Part shown: piece by piece, positions 16,548 through 25,468 of the stretch
Numbering within the stretch: the first letter of the stretch is position 1
Layout: each line of letters starts with the position of its first letter
Assembly: GCF_003966975.1 (NCBI RefSeq)
Contig: NZ_AP018437.1
Location: 3,224,001-3,288,000, forward strand
Direction of reading: 5' to 3'
Origin: Pelolinea submarina
GTDB lineage: Bacteria; Chloroflexota; Anaerolineae; Anaerolineales; Anaerolineaceae
DNA: 64,000 nt
Made by a program: the position numbers and the translations under genes
Notes under the pieces: model-generated
Told to the model about the DNA's origin: nothing
Databases searched by the model: none
What the model saw: only the letters and a program-made list of their open reading frames with translations

Positions 16548-17525
16548 CTACCATTCACCCGGGAACTGGTCGGCATTTTCAGCCGTGATTTCGGGCATGG
16601 GGATGATGTTGCGGCGTTCGGGCAATTCTTCGCCATTGGCAATCATCTTGGCGAATTTCAGAGCCTGCTCGGCATCAGTGGTGGGGGACTGATCCATGGT
16701 GCCGTAGATCAAACCGTCGCGGATTGCCTGGGTACCGTTCTTGGAGCCGCCGGTACCAACGATGGCCATTTTCAAACCGGCATCGCGCACAACTTCGCCG
16801 GCTGCTGCAGCGGTGTTGTCATCCTGGCTGAATACGCCGTCGATCTGGTCGCCGTAAGCCGTGATGAAGTCTTCCATAACAGCCTTAGCCTGTACCGGAT
16901 CCCAGTTAGCGGTCTGCTGAGCCAAGATGGTGAAGTCATAACCTTTTTCTTCCATCTGGTCCATGAAACCCTGGTTGCGCAGGTTGGTGGTTGACTGGCC
17001 GGGGGTACCTTCGATGATGACGATGTTGCCCTTGTTGTCCAACGCCTTGGCCATCAGGTCGGCAGCGATCTTGCCCTGGACGTAGTCATCCGGGCCGGAG
17101 TAGCCGACGATGTACTGCTGGCCGTCTTCGGATGGCTCGTTGGAGACTGCCAGAACGGGGATACCAGCTTCGGAGGCTGCTTTCAGGGAAGGCACAATGG
17201 CGTCACCGTCAAGTGAGCATACCAGAATCACGTCCACGCCTTGAGCGATGAGCGTATCGAAGTCGGCTGCCTGTTGGGCAACATCACCTTCCGCGCTCAA
17301 AACAACGACGTCCACGTCCGGGTCCTCAGCGGCAGCGGCTTCGAAAGCGCCAATCCAGGCCGCAATGTAAGGCCAACCGGCGTTCGGCGCCGAGTAGGCG
17401 ATGGTCAGGTGCTTGCCTTCGGCAGCAGCAGCGGCGGGTTCTTCTGCGCTGGCGGAAGCACATGCGCCCAAGACGATGGCTGAAACCAGCATGAGCGCGA
17501 CGAGCAAATAATACTTTTTATACAT
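16548..17525 (-). CDS. Sugar ABC transporter substrate-binding lipoprotein (RbsB type)
   Basis: The protein has 325 residues. The lipoprotein signal ends IVLGAC (Cys22), followed by an Ala/Glu-rich linker. The mature part is a type I periplasmic binding fold of the ribose/galactose class: TIAYSAPNAGWPYIAAWIGA, VILVCSLDGDAIVPSLKAAS, IPVLAVSNEP, NIVIIEGTPGQSTTNLRNQG and VFSQDDNTAAAAGEVVRDAG. It captures a sugar outside the membrane and delivers it to the ABC permeases encoded across the divergent gap (19158-22641). A ribosome site gagaggaag precedes the ATG. It is expressed from a consensus promoter about 285 bp upstream. The sugar is not known; neighbours suggest a glycoside or amino sugar. 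Confidence 0.92.
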   Translation of the reverse strand: MYKKYYLLVALMLVSAIVLGACASASAEEPAAAAAEGKHLTIAYSAPNAGWPYIAAWIGAFEAAAAEDPDVDVVVLSAEGDVAQQAADFDTLIAQGVDVILVCSLDGDAIVPSLKAASEAGIPVLAVSNEPSEDGQQYIVGYSGPDDYVQGKIAADLMAKALDNKGNIVIIEGTPGQSTTNLRNQGFMDQMEEKGYDFTILAQQTANWDPVQAKAVMEDFITAYGDQIDGVFSQDDNTAAAAGEVVRDAGLKMAIVGTGGSKNGTQAIRDGLIYGTMDQSPTTDAEQALKFAKMIANGEELPERRNIIPMPEITAENADQFPGEW

Positions 17526-17802
17526 ATTCTTCCTCTCTTTTTTTCTTTTTTTTTATTTATTACGCATCTTCCTGTCCTGGAAAACGCGTTAAATACATAC
17601 TCAGCAAATGATCAGGGAACTGGTGGAGTTTTTCGAGAAATTTAGTGATGCTTTCATTATTAGAAACCTTTATCTTCTGTCCTTTATACCGTGCGTTCCC
17701 AATGGCAGCATTGAGGTCATTGTGAGGGGATCGTCCGGTTTTTCTCAAAAAAGAGCATTCTTTATCAATAAGGCTTAGTTTCTGTCAGTCTGAAAGTATG
17801 TT
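17526..17802 (-). promoter_or_regulatory. Long 5' leader of the binding-protein operon
   Basis: If transcription starts near 17802 as the promoter predicts, the leader is about 277 nt. It contains a 62-codon frame (17560-17748) with no clear ribosome site and an unconvincing protein. No known riboswitch is recognised. Post-transcriptional control is possible but unproven. Confidence 0.35.
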
Positions 17803-17804
17803 TC
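17792..17804. promoter_or_regulatory. Candidate ROK operator at the promoter start site
   Basis: GAAAGTATGTTTC (17792-17804) lies over the predicted transcription start of the leftward promoter. A reverse-oriented match ATACTTTC is at 17913-17920 and a compact GAAACTTTC at 17876-17884, both close to the ROK gene start. Repressor binding to these GAAA/TTTC sites would control both arms. This is inferred from position and similarity only. Confidence 0.4.
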
Positions 17805-17808
17805 GATT

Positions 17809-17837
17809 ATTATAATATTTGCCGGGGGTTTTGTCAA
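17809..17837 (-). promoter_or_regulatory. Consensus sigma-70-type promoter for the binding-protein operon
   Basis: On the minus strand a perfect TTGACA (17832-17837) is followed by exactly 17 bp and a perfect TATAAT (17809-17814). Such a strong promoter fits a highly made binding protein that must be held off by a repressor. Confidence 0.82.
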
Positions 17838-17952
17838 GTGAATCTTTAGGGATGTGATTTTCTGGTACCAAAATAGAAACTTTCATCATATTCAAGACCG
17901 TTCCCTTTAACAATACTTTCATTCTGTTTGAAACTATAGTAGAATTTTAGCA

Positions 17953-19128
17953 ATGAGACAAAACCATCAACCCTACTCCACTGAAATTTTGGGCCAGCTC
18001 AACACAATCGTCATTTTGGAGACCATCCAGGCAAATGGATCGATCACCCGGCCCGAAATTATCCGGAAAACCGGATTGAGTTTTTCTACGGTGCTGCGTT
18101 CCACCGAAAAACTGATTCAATCCGGCCTTATCGTCGAGTCAGGCCTGGAGGCATCCACTGGCGGTAGAAGATCCACTTTATTAAAACTGAATGATGACGA
18201 TAAAGTTGTAATCGGCATCGACATGGGCGGCACCAAGATCCTGGGCGGGCTGATCAGCCTTTCGGGAAATATTCTGACCAAAATCAAGGTAGAGGTCGAC
18301 ATCACCAGCTCCCAAACCAGTCTGGATCAACTTTTTGAAATCATCCAACAATTAATTGAAGAATCCAAGCAGCGCAACCTGCGTCCGATCGGTATTGGTG
18401 TAGGCGTACCCGGCATCACCGACTCCAAGGGCGGCGAGATCGTCTATTCTCCCTCCTTAGGATGGGAAAAGATTTACCTGAAGGATATGCTCGATGAGCG
18501 TTTTCACTTGCCTGTTGTGGTTGAAAACGACGTCAACCTGATGGCGCTGGGCGAATATGGGTACGGCGTTGGACGCGGCGTGCCAAATCTGGTTTTATTA
18601 GCTTTTGGCACCGGCATCGGCTCCGGTATTATCATCGACGGCCGGCTCTACCGCGGCTCGACTTTCTCCGCCGGAGAAATCGGGCACATGGTCCCGGGAC
18701 AGAAATTCCTGTCCGGCAAATACGAGCATACTCACGGCGCACTGGAATTTATGTGTTCGGGCACCGGTATCGCCGGAATCGCGAATACCCAGCTGCGCGA
18801 ACAGAACCCCGACGCCGTTGCCATCACCGCTAAAGACGTGTTCGAATCAGCGCGCAAAGGTGAGGAATGGGCCGCCAGGATCGTCTCTGACGTGGTGGAT
18901 TACATCACCATCAGCGTGGCAAATACCATCGTACTGCTTGACCCGGAAGAGATCATTTTCAGCGGCGGCGTGTTTGAATCAGCCGACCTGCTGCTGGAAC
19001 CCATCAAGAAGCGTTTGGACGGATTGATCCCCATGCATCCCGAGATCGTACTGTCCGACCTGGGTCCTCAGGCAGCCATCATGGGTGCTGCCCACCAGGT
19101 ATTGATCGAAGTAGCAAAAAACCCATAA
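17953..19128 (+). CDS. ROK-family transcriptional repressor (NagC/XylR type)
   Basis: The protein has 391 residues: a winged helix at about 10-70 (ITRPEIIRKTGLSFSTVLRSTEKLI) and a ROK sugar-kinase-like domain at about 85-385 with VIGIDMGGTKILGG, VENDVNLMALGEYG and LLAFGTGIGSGIIIDG. The region that carries the zinc cysteines in classic ROK proteins keeps the His (GEIGHMVPG), but reads LSGKYEHTHGALEFMCSG and lacks the CxCGxxGC pattern. The metal site is therefore degenerate, as in some pure regulators. It probably senses the imported sugar and represses both its own transporter arm and the divergent binding-protein arm. It lies 29 bp upstream of the ATPase gene. Confidence 0.88.
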   Translation: MRQNHQPYSTEILGQLNTIVILETIQANGSITRPEIIRKTGLSFSTVLRSTEKLIQSGLIVESGLEASTGGRRSTLLKLNDDDKVVIGIDMGGTKILGGLISLSGNILTKIKVEVDITSSQTSLDQLFEIIQQLIEESKQRNLRPIGIGVGVPGITDSKGGEIVYSPSLGWEKIYLKDMLDERFHLPVVVENDVNLMALGEYGYGVGRGVPNLVLLAFGTGIGSGIIIDGRLYRGSTFSAGEIGHMVPGQKFLSGKYEHTHGALEFMCSGTGIAGIANTQLREQNPDAVAITAKDVFESARKGEEWAARIVSDVVDYITISVANTIVLLDPEEIIFSGGVFESADLLLEPIKKRLDGLIPMHPEIVLSDLGPQAAIMGAAHQVLIEVAKNP

Positions 19129-19157
19129 ATCAAAAGTTTTCAACGAGGTAATCCAAT

Positions 19158-20660
19158 ATGGAAAATAACGGTAAGCCCATCTTGCAAATGGAAAATATCA
19201 ACAAGTATTTTCCGGGCGTGCACGCTTTGCGGGGTGTATCATTCACGGTGCTGCCCGGAGAAGTACACGCCCTCGTTGGTGAAAACGGGGCGGGAAAATC
19301 GACCCTAATCAAGATATTAGCCGGCATCCATCACCCGGACAGCGGTCAAATCATCTGGAACGATCAACCGGTCTCCTTCCAAACCCCTTTCGAAGCCTGG
19401 AATTCCGGAATTGCCACCATCCACCAGGAATTGATGGTCGTCCCGCAGCTGAGCGTGGCGGAGAACATCTTCCTGGGCAGGCTGCCGCGCACTTCCGCCA
19501 ATTTGATCGACCACAAAGAAATGTACCGTAAAGCGCAGGACATCCTCGACCATCTGGACATCAACCTGGATGCGCACGAACTGGTGGGCAACCTGCCCAT
19601 CGCCATGCAGCAGATGGTGGAAATCGCCAAGGCGCTTTCTTTCGACACCCAATTAATCGTAATGGACGAGCCGACCTCGGCCTTGAGCCAACACGAAATC
19701 GATATCCTCTTTGACCGCATCAAACGTATCCGCGAGCAGGGTAAGAGCGTCATCTTCATTACCCACAAACTGGACGAGGTCTTTTACCTGGCCGACCGCG
19801 TCACCGTACTGCGCGACGGGAGCAGTGTTGGCACGCAGGACATCCACGAACTTACCAAAGACAAACTGGTGCGCATGATGGTTGACCGCGACATCCGCGT
19901 AGGCACATTGCACGCGCAGCGCAAACCCGGCAAAAAAATCCTGGAAGTCCAAAACATCACGATTGACGGGCTTTTCTACGATATTTCTTTTGATCTGCAC
20001 GAGGGTGAAATCCTGGGCCTGGCCGGGCTGGTCGGTTCAGGCCGCTCGGACGTGGTTTCGGCTTTGTTCGGTATTCGTAAGATCGAGGAAGGGCAGATAC
20101 TGGTCAACGGCAAACGCGCCCGCTTCCACGGGCCGCAGGACGCCATCGCAGCCCACATCGGTTTTGTTCCGGAAAACCGCAAGGAAGAGGGCTTGCTGAT
20201 GCGCATGAGCGTCCTCGAAAATTTGGTCATGCCCAGCACACCCGCAACTTCCCGCAAGGGTTTACTCAACAGCGCGGTTGAAAGCCGCATCGCCGATGAA
20301 TTTATCGAAAAATTATCCATCCAAACGCCTTCCAAGTGGCAGTTCATTGGCAATCTGTCCGGTGGAAACCAGCAAAAGGTCATCCTGGCCCGCTGGTTGA
20401 ACATTTCTCCGAAAATTCTCATCATTGACGAACCCACCCGCGGCATCGACGTGGGCGCGCGTTCCGAGATTCACAAATTACTGCGCAGCTACGCTGAGGA
20501 CGGTGTAGGCATCATCATGATCTCGTCTGAAATGGAAGAAGTGTTGTCCATCAGCGACCGCATCGTGGTTCTGCGCGACGGGCGCGTAGCCGCATCACTG
20601 AACAGCGACCAGGCCACCCAGGAGACCATTGTCTCGTACGCTTTAGGAGTAACAAAATGA
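19158..20660 (+). CDS. Sugar ABC transporter ATP-binding protein (RbsA/MglA type)
   Basis: The protein has 500 residues and two ATPase domains in tandem, the normal form for ribose/galactose-class importers. Domain 1 has GENGAGKSTLIKIL (Walker A) and LIVMDEPTSALS (Walker B), with a degenerate signature around LPIAMQQMVEIAKAL. Domain 2 lacks a canonical Walker A but has the signature LSGGNQQKVILARWL and the Walker B segment ILIIDEPTRGIDVG. It powers sugar uptake with the two permeases encoded next. Its stop overlaps the first permease start by 4 bp. Confidence 0.95.
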   Translation: MENNGKPILQMENINKYFPGVHALRGVSFTVLPGEVHALVGENGAGKSTLIKILAGIHHPDSGQIIWNDQPVSFQTPFEAWNSGIATIHQELMVVPQLSVAENIFLGRLPRTSANLIDHKEMYRKAQDILDHLDINLDAHELVGNLPIAMQQMVEIAKALSFDTQLIVMDEPTSALSQHEIDILFDRIKRIREQGKSVIFITHKLDEVFYLADRVTVLRDGSSVGTQDIHELTKDKLVRMMVDRDIRVGTLHAQRKPGKKILEVQNITIDGLFYDISFDLHEGEILGLAGLVGSGRSDVVSALFGIRKIEEGQILVNGKRARFHGPQDAIAAHIGFVPENRKEEGLLMRMSVLENLVMPSTPATSRKGLLNSAVESRIADEFIEKLSIQTPSKWQFIGNLSGGNQQKVILARWLNISPKILIIDEPTRGIDVGARSEIHKLLRSYAEDGVGIIMISSEMEEVLSISDRIVVLRDGRVAASLNSDQATQETIVSYALGVTK

Positions 20661-21640
20661 ACGAGTCCAACATAAAAAAGCCCAACGCAGTCGCGTCATT
20701 TTTCCGCAATCTATCCGGGCAGACCATTTGGATGGTGTTTGCCGTGCTGGTGATCACTATCTCCCTGATGGAGCCCAAATTCATTTCCTCCAGCAACATC
20801 CTAAACGTGCTGCGCCAGGTTTCCATCGTCGGCCTGATCAGCCTGGGCATGACAGTAGTGCTGATCGGCGGCAACTTCGACCTTTCCACCGGCGCTATCC
20901 TGACGCTGGCAGCGGTCGTATCGGTCAACATTGGCCCGGAAAACGGTCCGCTGACAGCACTGGCCATCATCATCCCGCTGCTCCTGGGCGTCTTCGTCGG
21001 CTTGCTCAACGGGTTGCTGGTAGGTTTGTTGAAAGCCAATTCCATCATCGTAACGGTCGGCACACAATTCATGGTGGCCGGCGCCACCCTGATCTACACC
21101 GGCGGCCAGCACGTGTGGGTATGGTCCCCGACTCAATTCTATGAGGCCATTTCGGGCGGCTACCTGATGGGCATTCCCAACCCCATCTTTATCTTCCTCA
21201 TCCTGACCGTCATTACCCAGATCATCCTGAAGAGGACTTCTTTCGGGCGTTACGTCTACGCGCTGGGCAACAACGACGATGCCTCGCGCCTGATGGGTAT
21301 AAAAACCAACCTGATCCGCATGTCCACTTATGTGTTCTCCGGATTCACGGCCGCAGCTGCCGGCATCCTGCTGGCCTCGCGTGTCAAAAACCTCGACCCG
21401 ACCATCGGCCTTGGATACGAATTCCAGGCGCTGACGGCGGTGGTTTTGGGCGGAACCAAGACCAGCGGCGGCGAAGGGCGCATCTACAATACCCTGGCAG
21501 GCGTGTTGACGCTGGGCATCATTTCCAATAGCATGACCCTGCTGAATATTTCCTACAACCTGCAGCTGTTGATCCGCGGCCTGATCCTGCTGACAGCCGT
21601 GGCCATCGACGCAAAAAGAAACCAGAGTGTGGCAAGATGA
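20657..21640 (+). CDS. Sugar ABC transporter permease (RbsC type), first of two
   Basis: The protein has 327 residues with 8-10 hydrophobic segments and the BPD_transp_2 pattern: GLISLGMTVVLIGGNFDLSTGAIL, YALGNNDDASRLMGIKTN and LTAVVLGGTKTSGGEGRI. It forms the membrane channel of the importer, probably as a heterodimer with the next gene product. Its start and stop overlap the flanking genes by 4 bp each, showing tight translational coupling. Confidence 0.93.
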   Translation: MNESNIKKPNAVASFFRNLSGQTIWMVFAVLVITISLMEPKFISSSNILNVLRQVSIVGLISLGMTVVLIGGNFDLSTGAILTLAAVVSVNIGPENGPLTALAIIIPLLLGVFVGLLNGLLVGLLKANSIIVTVGTQFMVAGATLIYTGGQHVWVWSPTQFYEAISGGYLMGIPNPIFIFLILTVITQIILKRTSFGRYVYALGNNDDASRLMGIKTNLIRMSTYVFSGFTAAAAGILLASRVKNLDPTIGLGYEFQALTAVVLGGTKTSGGEGRIYNTLAGVLTLGIISNSMTLLNISYNLQLLIRGLILLTAVAIDAKRNQSVAR

Positions 21641-22641
21641 AAAACATCATTCAAAAATCCCTTCAATCCGGATTTGTCACCTTTCTCAAGAACCAAAAAG
21701 TTTTGGCAATCCTGATTCCCCTGCTGATTCTGGTCAGCACCCAATCGAACAAATTCTGGTCGCTGTACAACCTACAAGGATTGTGGGTTATTATTGCCAT
21801 GGACGGTATCATGCTGGTAGGCATGGTTATGGTCATGCTGACTGCGGGGTTGGACCTTTCCATCGGCGCCATCATGTCATTGGCCGGTGTTATTTGCGTT
21901 TACCTAATGAACGAACTGGGGCTGCCTATGTGGGCCGGAATCTTGGGCGGTATTTTGGTCGGCGCGCTGGGCGGGGCCATGAACGGTTTGTTTATCACCG
22001 CTTTCAAGATCAATCCTTTCATCGCCACCCTGGGCACGATGATCACCTTCGAAGGTCTTGCCATGACGATCACGGATGGCTATCCGGTTGTAAATAAAGT
22101 GCTGATTTTCTCGGAAATCGGACGTGGAAAATTGGGCATCATCCCCATTCCGGCTATCATCCTGGCTATGATCTTCACCGCCGGAGTGATCTTCCTGCAT
22201 TACACCGAGACCGGTCGCAGCATCTACGCCATTGGCGGCAACGAAGAAGCCGCGCATGCCTCCGGCATCCGCGTAAAGCGCGTCAAGTTCATCACCTACA
22301 CCATCTGCGGCCTGACCGCGGGGATATCCGGTGTGATCCTGGCGTCGCGCCTGAGCACCGGCAGCCCTATCGTCGGTTCGGATTCGGCCCTAAACGTCAT
22401 CACAGCCGCAATGCTGGGCGGGATCTCGATGAGCGGCGGCGTGGGCACGCTGGAAGGCGCTTTTCTGGGCGTCCTAACCATGGGTGTATTGAGCAACAGT
22501 TTTAACATGATGAACATCCAGGCCTATTACCAACAAGTTATTAAGGGTATTTTACTGCTGGTAGTGATCGTGATCGATCGCGTGAGCGCCAATTCGCGTA
22601 AAAAAGCACTCGAGCGCACCCGCGGTAAAAACCAAGCTTGA
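21637..22641 (+). CDS. Sugar ABC transporter permease (RbsC type), second of two
   Basis: The protein has 334 residues and is a paralogue of the preceding permease. GMVMVMLTAGLDLSIGAIMSL, YAIGGNEEAAHASGIRVKRV and AAMLGGISMSGGVGTLEGA match the same family. Two different permeases imply a heterodimeric channel, as in autoinducer-2 or xylitol-type systems, rather than the homodimer of ribose import. It ends the operon, before a strong terminator. Confidence 0.93.
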   Translation: MKNIIQKSLQSGFVTFLKNQKVLAILIPLLILVSTQSNKFWSLYNLQGLWVIIAMDGIMLVGMVMVMLTAGLDLSIGAIMSLAGVICVYLMNELGLPMWAGILGGILVGALGGAMNGLFITAFKINPFIATLGTMITFEGLAMTITDGYPVVNKVLIFSEIGRGKLGIIPIPAIILAMIFTAGVIFLHYTETGRSIYAIGGNEEAAHASGIRVKRVKFITYTICGLTAGISGVILASRLSTGSPIVGSDSALNVITAAMLGGISMSGGVGTLEGAFLGVLTMGVLSNSFNMMNIQAYYQQVIKGILLLVVIVIDRVSANSRKKALERTRGKNQA

Positions 22642-22666
22642 TTTCGAGGTCTTCAGGTTTCATCGC

Positions 22667-22702
22667 AAAGCTGCTGTCCATAACCATCCGGACAGCAGCT
22701 TT
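22667..22702 (+). terminator. Intrinsic terminator of the sugar transporter operon
   Basis: A 13-bp stem (AAAGCTGCTGTCC with its complement) and 10-base loop run into a string of T. Confidence 0.9.
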
Positions 22703-22711
22703 TTTATCTAT

Positions 22712-22872
22712 GAATACACCTTCACCCCCAGCCCTCTTCCCCTAGAGAATGCTCTGCGATCCCTTCAGGGAAAGGGAGCTGCGTCAATCGAAAATCACAG
22801 AACTGAGACGCAGCATCTGTGTGTATCGTCTATAGAATTTAATCTTTTTTATCTGTGTCTATCTGCGGCAAA
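22712..22872. repeat. Diverged single copy of the 159-bp intergenic repeat
   Basis: This stretch has the same order of blocks as the array at 12.0-12.7 kb: caccttcaccccc, a gggagctgcgtcaatc block, atctgtgtgtat, then tttttatctgtgtctatctgcgg. A 20-30 bp insertion (about 22748-22770) breaks the C-rich part. It fills the gap between the sugar operon terminator and the hydrolase gene. The repeat is therefore dispersed, not only tandem. Confidence 0.75.
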
Positions 22873-22878
22873 TAAACA

Positions 22879-23844
22879 CTAGTTATCCAGATACCTCGCA
22901 AAGAAATCAACCGTGCGCTGGATAAAGAGCGGGTCGGCATCACCATTGCGGATAAAGGTATGGGGTTGATCCTCATAAAAATAGCATTCATAATCCCGTC
23001 CGGCAGCTTCCAGGTCGGCGCATAACTTGCGCGACCACTGCGGATCGATAACCTCGTCCAGTTCGCCATGATGCACGCTGAATGCCGCCGTGTCGCTGTC
23101 CAGGTTATACACATCAAAACCGGCCGACTCATTGGTATAGCGCTGGCTGACCGCGCCGTACAGCACGGCCGCCTTGATTTCCGGCACGAGATTGACTACG
23201 CGCAGTGCAATACCGCCACCGATACTGTGGCCCCAAATACCCATGCGGCTCATGTCCGCGTTCTTGAAAATACCGTCCTGCCCGGCCATCTGGCGCACGT
23301 AGGCCAGCAAATTCATCACATCCACCGTATAACCGGCCAGGTAATCGCGCGTGCGCCCGGGTGAGTCAGAAGGCGGAAAGTTGCGCATATTGGGATGCAG
23401 CACAATATAGCCTTTGCGCGCAATGGAATCCGCGTAGCGCGTGGAGTAATCCAGGGTCTCATAATCGCTGGCCGGAATATAACCGTGCAGCGCAATAATC
23501 ACCGGGAAAGGGCCATTGCCCTTGGGGATATTGACATAGCCGTGGATATTGAGGCCGTCGCTGTCGTAAGTAATGTAATAGCGCGTGAATTCATCCTTAT
23601 CCTGCCAGGCATATTCCACACGCAACTCTCCTTGCCCGTATTCACGGTTGGCTAACGCTTCCAATGAGTATGGACTGAGCGATTCCACCGTAGGCGCCAG
23701 CTGCGGGGCTGCCTGCGTCTCAGCAGCAATGGTCAGCTCTTGCGCTTCCGCACTGGCCGCTGCCGCGGCAGGGATTTGGGGAGAACACGCCGTCAGGAAA
23801 ACCAGCAGCATGAAAATTGTTTTACTTTTGAGATTCATTGCCAT
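22879..23844 (-). CDS. Alpha/beta-hydrolase lipoprotein (prolyl oligopeptidase-like)
   Basis: The protein has 321 residues. A lipoprotein signal ends LVFLTAC, followed by an Ala-rich linker. The alpha/beta-hydrolase core has the oxyanion region IIALHGYIPASDYE, the nucleophile in GIWGHSIGGGIALR, an acid candidate in HHGELDEVIDP and the catalytic His in DQPHTFIRNGD. This places it in the peptidase S9/dienelactone hydrolase-like group, an extracellular membrane-anchored esterase or peptidase. Two ATGs lie six bases apart; the AAGG site suits the second (23838) slightly better. It is a single gene with no operon partner. Confidence 0.85.
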   Translation of the reverse strand: MAMNLKSKTIFMLLVFLTACSPQIPAAAAASAEAQELTIAAETQAAPQLAPTVESLSPYSLEALANREYGQGELRVEYAWQDKDEFTRYYITYDSDGLNIHGYVNIPKGNGPFPVIIALHGYIPASDYETLDYSTRYADSIARKGYIVLHPNMRNFPPSDSPGRTRDYLAGYTVDVMNLLAYVRQMAGQDGIFKNADMSRMGIWGHSIGGGIALRVVNLVPEIKAAVLYGAVSQRYTNESAGFDVYNLDSDTAAFSVHHGELDEVIDPQWSRKLCADLEAAGRDYECYFYEDQPHTFIRNGDADPLFIQRTVDFFARYLDN

Positions 23845-23971
23845 GTACCTTGCTTTTCACCAATTCAATTGTTTTATGATTTTTATTATTAAAACATACC
23901 AAATAGTAAAAAATTGGGCCGGTGGCCCAATTTTATAAATCTCTAAGATAAGCATTCGCAAGAAGAAAAGA

Positions 23972-25093
23972 CTAATCGCCCAAACAGGTACCCACCCGTC
24001 GGGCAGTGTCCACCCAAATATGGTCCGTGGGGACAGTACGCAACTTATTCACCACGCTCTTCAGCGGCACCGGCTTCATTTCCTGGCCTTTCACCGCTAC
24101 CATCGCGCCATTTACGCCTTCGGAGATCAAGGCAGCCGCCGCGCCGCCCAACTGTGAACCCAGCAGACGGTCGCGTGCGGAAGGCGTACCGCCGCGCTGG
24201 ACATAACCTAAAATGGTCACGCGCGCTTCCAAACCGGTCAGCGTTTCCAAATCCTGCGCCAGGCGCATGGTCTTTCCTGATTGTCCAGCATAAAAGGCTT
24301 CCAAGGCTTCTTTGGCTTTGGTTTTTTCCTTTTTGTTTTCGGCCAGAGTAATTTCTTCTTTTAGCTCATTTTCATGTTTGTGGTCATGGATAGACATGGC
24401 GCCTTCCGAAACCGCAACGATACTGAAGTGCTTTCCGCTGCGGCTGCGCTCCATAATGGCCTGTGCGATATTGTCCGGGTCAAAAGGAATTTCCGGAATA
24501 AGGATTACATCCGCACCTCCGGCCACTCCGGCGCCCAGCGCCAACCAGCCGGCGTTATGGCCCATGACCTCCACGATGATAATGCGGTGATGGCTGTGGG
24601 CCGTGCTGTGCAAGCGGTCGATAGCGTCCGTAGCAATTCCCAATGCGGTGTCAAAACCCAGGGTCACATCCGTGTTGGCGATGTCATTGTCAATCGTCTT
24701 TGGCAGGGTCAGAACATTCAACCCTTTTTCCATCAGGCTGAAAGCATTCTTTTGCGTTCCGCCGCCGCCCATACATACCAATACATCCAGGTGATGCTTG
24801 TTATACGTCTCAACCATCGCATCGCGCATATCCTGGTATTTACCGCCAACGATCATCTTGCGCGGCTTATCGCGGCTGGTGCCCAGGATGGTGCCGCCCA
24901 AAGTCAGAATGCCCGACAACGCCGACTCATCCAAGAGGATGCAGCGGTCCTGCAGCAGTCCGCGGAAACCGTCATAAAAACCAACCAGTTGCAGGTCGTA
25001 GCGGTATTCCGCTGATTTGCCCAAGCCGCGCAGGGCTGCGTTCAGACCAGGTGTATCCCCGCCGGCAGTCAAAACCCCTACATTAATGGTCAT
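23972..25093 (-). CDS. pfkA: 6-phosphofructokinase (PfkA family, Gly/Lys variant)
   Basis: The start is set at the ATG at 25091-25093, giving 373 residues that begin [19 protein letters not shown]. The open frame extends 35 codons further upstream, but that part is unlike the family. [32 protein letters not shown] and [10 protein letters not shown] are all present. The two residues that separate phosphate donors are Gly (after the GG pair) and Lys (PKTIDND). This mixed pattern occurs in actinobacterial enzymes known to use ATP, while pyrophosphate enzymes normally have Asp with Lys. It makes fructose-1,6-bisphosphate in glycolysis. ATP is the likely donor but should be tested. Confidence 0.88.
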   Translation of the reverse strand: MTINVGVLTAGGDTPGLNAALRGLGKSAEYRYDLQLVGFYDGFRGLLQDRCILLDESALSGILTLGGTILGTSRDKPRKMIVGGKYQDMRDAMVETYNKHHLDVLVCMGGGGTQKNAFSLMEKGLNVLTLPKTIDNDIANTDVTLGFDTALGIATDAIDRLHSTAHSHHRIIIVEVMGHNAGWLALGAGVAGGADVILIPEIPFDPDNIAQAIMERSRSGKHFSIVAVSEGAMSIHDHKHENELKEEITLAENKKEKTKAKEALEAFYAGQSGKTMRLAQDLETLTGLEARVTILGYVQRGGTPSARDRLLGSQLGGAAAALISEGVNGAMVAVKGQEMKPVPLKSVVNKLRTVPTDHIWVDTARRVGTCLGD

Positions 25094-25221
25094 AGTATCG
25101 CTCCATTCCGAATATTTTCTCGCTCTTTTTATGATTATAGATGAAAAATTAACCTGAAACCACACCAGCCCTGATGCTACAATAAAACTATCGTGCAATT
25201 CGACAATTCAAGGAGGAAAAA

Positions 25222-25428
25222 ATGTCAGATTTACCCGATGGTTTAGACGACAGTGCCATGACCGCAGCAGTGGCCTGGGAAATCGTAAATTATGCTTACC
25301 TGCGCACGGCTTACTTTAGTGAAAAACCGAGTGACGAAGTGTTCGTAAGGCTCACTAACGCATTTATCCGCGCCCGGCAAGCTATCTATCACGGCAAATT
25401 GCTGGAGAATTCCGATCAGGAGATATAA
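25222..25428 (+). CDS. Small acidic protein of unknown function
   Basis: The protein has 68 residues. A perfect AAGGAGG lies 6-7 bp before the ATG, and a strong terminator follows the stop, so this is a real gene. The protein is acidic with one long helical stretch (MTAAVAWEIVNYAYLRTAYF). An extended -10 TGCTACAAT at 25175-25183 could be its promoter. It is divergent from the phosphofructokinase gene. No family is recognised. Confidence 0.7.
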   Translation: MSDLPDGLDDSAMTAAVAWEIVNYAYLRTAYFSEKPSDEVFVRLTNAFIRARQAIYHGKLLENSDQEI

Positions 25429-25429
25429 A

Positions 25430-25455
25430 AAAATGCGGCCGTTTGGCCGCATTTT
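25430..25455. terminator. Bidirectional terminator
   Basis: An 11-bp perfect stem (AAAATGCGGCC and its complement) has a GTTT loop. It lies between the small acidic protein gene and the convergent nfnB-like gene, with an A tract on one side and a T tract on the other. Confidence 0.88.
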
Positions 25456-25468
25456 CCTTTTTTTTGAA

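Noticed and set aside
17560..17748. 62-codon frame in the binding-protein leader as a leader peptide
   Set aside because: It has no ribosome site, an ordinary composition and no attenuator structure after it. It is kept only as part of the leader description.
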